64,000 nucleotides of DNA from Pampus argenteus. Its lineage: Eukaryota > Chordata > Actinopteri > Scombriformes > Stromateidae. Position numbers and translations under genes: made by a program. The stretch is taken from positions 13,096,001 to 13,160,000 of the forward strand of contig CM072874.1 in the NCBI GenBank assembly GCA_036937835.1. Direction: 5' to 3'. Under the pieces are notes generated by a model. It was not told the DNA's origin and searched no databases. It saw only the letters and a program-made list of their open reading frames with translations. Positions 63,131-64,000 of this stretch are shown one piece after another; position 1 is the first letter of the stretch, and each line of letters begins with the position of its first letter.

Positions 63131-63511
63131 CTTTTAACAGGACAAAATGACACAGTTAGCCAGCAGAGCCTCGGCGTGCCATTATCAAGACCTCTCTAAC
63201 ATAACAGGGGAACTAATTTGAGCTGCCATTGTCTCTCTCTCTCTCAACTGTCATTAGTCAGCAAAATGCAATTTGCACCTTCAACTTGCCAATGGACCCT
63301 TTTTAATGTCAGGAAAACACAAATAGACCCATAACTAGCTCCTGTGGTTGTAATTAGTGAGGTTTATAGTGACAAAGGGTCAGTCCCTGTGAAACCTGTG
63401 ATGCAAATTACACCTTTGGGCTGGGGCATAGTTGGTGACTGAGGCATAGATAATATTTTCAGTACAGCTAGTGCAAATAAACAAATAAATTTGTTTAGAA
63501 GTGTTTTTTGT

Positions 63512-63539
63512 AATATATATATATATATATATATATATA
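63512..63539. repeat. (TA)n microsatellite in gabrg2 intron
   Basis: A perfect TA alternation of about 28 bp, within the last intron about 380 bp from the exon. Confidence 0.95.
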
Positions 63540-63562
63540 ACTGTATATATAAACTGTTGTCA

Positions 63563-63576
63563 CCACTGGAGGGCAC
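63563..63576 (+). promoter_or_regulatory. CTCF-like site in last gabrg2 intron
   Basis: CCACTGGAGGGCAC resembles the CTCF core (CCACTAGGGGGCAC type). Confidence 0.3.
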
Positions 63577-64000
63577 ATGTTTTTCATCTGTGAAGATTCC
63601 TAAAATAGAACAGTGACTTTAGTGAGTCTGTGGCCCCGTCATTCTAAAGGGAGACAATTAGTATTCAAATAGGTGGTCTTCATCAGCTTTTATCTCGAAA
63701 TGCCATGCCACCTTTGCACAAATTGGAATTCTGGGTTTTTGGCAGATTAAATGCTCCCCCCCTTTTGGCACAAATGAAAGGTTGCTTGACCTTGCTGATA
63801 AACTGGTGTCAAGCTTATCATTTCAAAAAAAGACAGTGAGTCGAGCATACTTCAAAGTTCAACTTCTAAGAATTTCACATCACTGATTTCCCTTAAGAAA
63901 GTGCCAGTAGATGTCATCTAGTTTGATCTTTATGTTTTTGTAACATAGGAACAATAATCCATAAATGACTGCAACAAACATTACAAAACTGTAGGATATA

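Larger units (their letters stand above)
63131..64000 (-). other. gabrg2: Partial last intron of gabrg2
   Basis: This minus-strand intronic sequence lies upstream of the terminal exon and runs off the window. The acceptor is preceded by a T-rich but interrupted pyrimidine tract (minus-strand reading tcattttgtcctgttaaaag). It contains a (TA)n microsatellite at 63512-63539 and a CTCF-like CCACTGGAGGGCAC at 63563-63576. I saw no second exon. In particular, the 24-nt alternative exon that distinguishes the long gamma-2 isoform in mammals is not recognisable here, so it should lie further upstream. Confidence 0.8.

Noticed and set aside
62948..63199. 83-codon plus-strand frame opposite the gabrg2 exon
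   Set aside because: It is an antisense shadow of the conserved exon, kept open by the exon's composition.
63131..64000. Search for the 24-nt alternative exon encoding the long-isoform insert
   Set aside because: No sequence resembling the mammalian insert (LLRMFSFK) was found on the minus strand here. It presumably lies beyond the right edge.
1..64000. Search by eye for CRISPR arrays, rRNA, intact tRNA or snRNA genes, and retroviral genes
   Set aside because: None seen. Repeats are microsatellites or mobile-element relics, and no regularly spaced identical repeats with unique spacers, intact tRNA boxes or retroviral protein motifs were found.

Overview
The window looks like teleost (ray-finned fish) genomic DNA, probably from a percomorph-type genome. 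It is A+T-rich, full of (CA)n/(GT)n microsatellites, and carries relics of hAT, Tc1 and RTE/Rex3-like elements typical of fish. I found no bacterial features: no operons, Shine-Dalgarno sites or long ORFs. The only protein-coding sequence I can support is one exon at the far right on the minus strand. It is the terminal exon of gabrg2, the GABA-A receptor gamma-2 subunit, at 62849-63130. It encodes the end of the large cytoplasmic loop, the FFCCFEDC cysteine cluster, the region matching the GABARAP-binding segment, and the whole fourth transmembrane helix up to the TAG stop. Sequence above 63130 is the last intron. Sequence below 62848 is 3' UTR of uncertain length, with the best-looking poly(A) signal near 59234-59239 and nearer alternatives.

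The other roughly 59 kb (1 to about 59200) has no exon I can defend. Every other open frame is short, lacks recognisable domains, and often just translates a microsatellite. In land vertebrates the flank downstream of GABRG2 is a large gene desert, so an empty flank here fits conserved synteny. This is inference, because no second gene is visible.

The flank contains these repeat relics, left to right. There is a purine-only minisatellite (18418-18770), a hAT-like terminal fragment (23489-23581), a LINE tail ending in ATTCTG repeats (24042-24087), and a second hAT-like end (29700-29807). A nested cluster follows: a hAT-like left end (37349-37527), a broken Tc1/DD34E transposase (37548-37775) and a Tc1-type inverted-repeat end (37874-37903). 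Next is a 765-bp non-autonomous hAT element with matching ends and a decayed 8-bp target duplication (41336-42100). Then come a common fish LINE-derived repeat (47804-47940), a 5'-truncated and internally deleted RTE/Rex3-like LINE ending in GGAT repeats (48600-49358), a possible tRNA-derived SINE head (49650-49715), and an inverted LINE tail (53451-53545).

Between these lie several complex, homeodomain-site-rich stretches that are candidate conserved non-coding elements, a few CTCF-like sites, near-perfect hairpins and one strong minus-strand G-quadruplex motif. I did not find a convincing new biological system. The observations most worth checking are the NAGNAG acceptor and the length and motif content of the 3' UTR of gabrg2, plus the hAT element with preserved ends.
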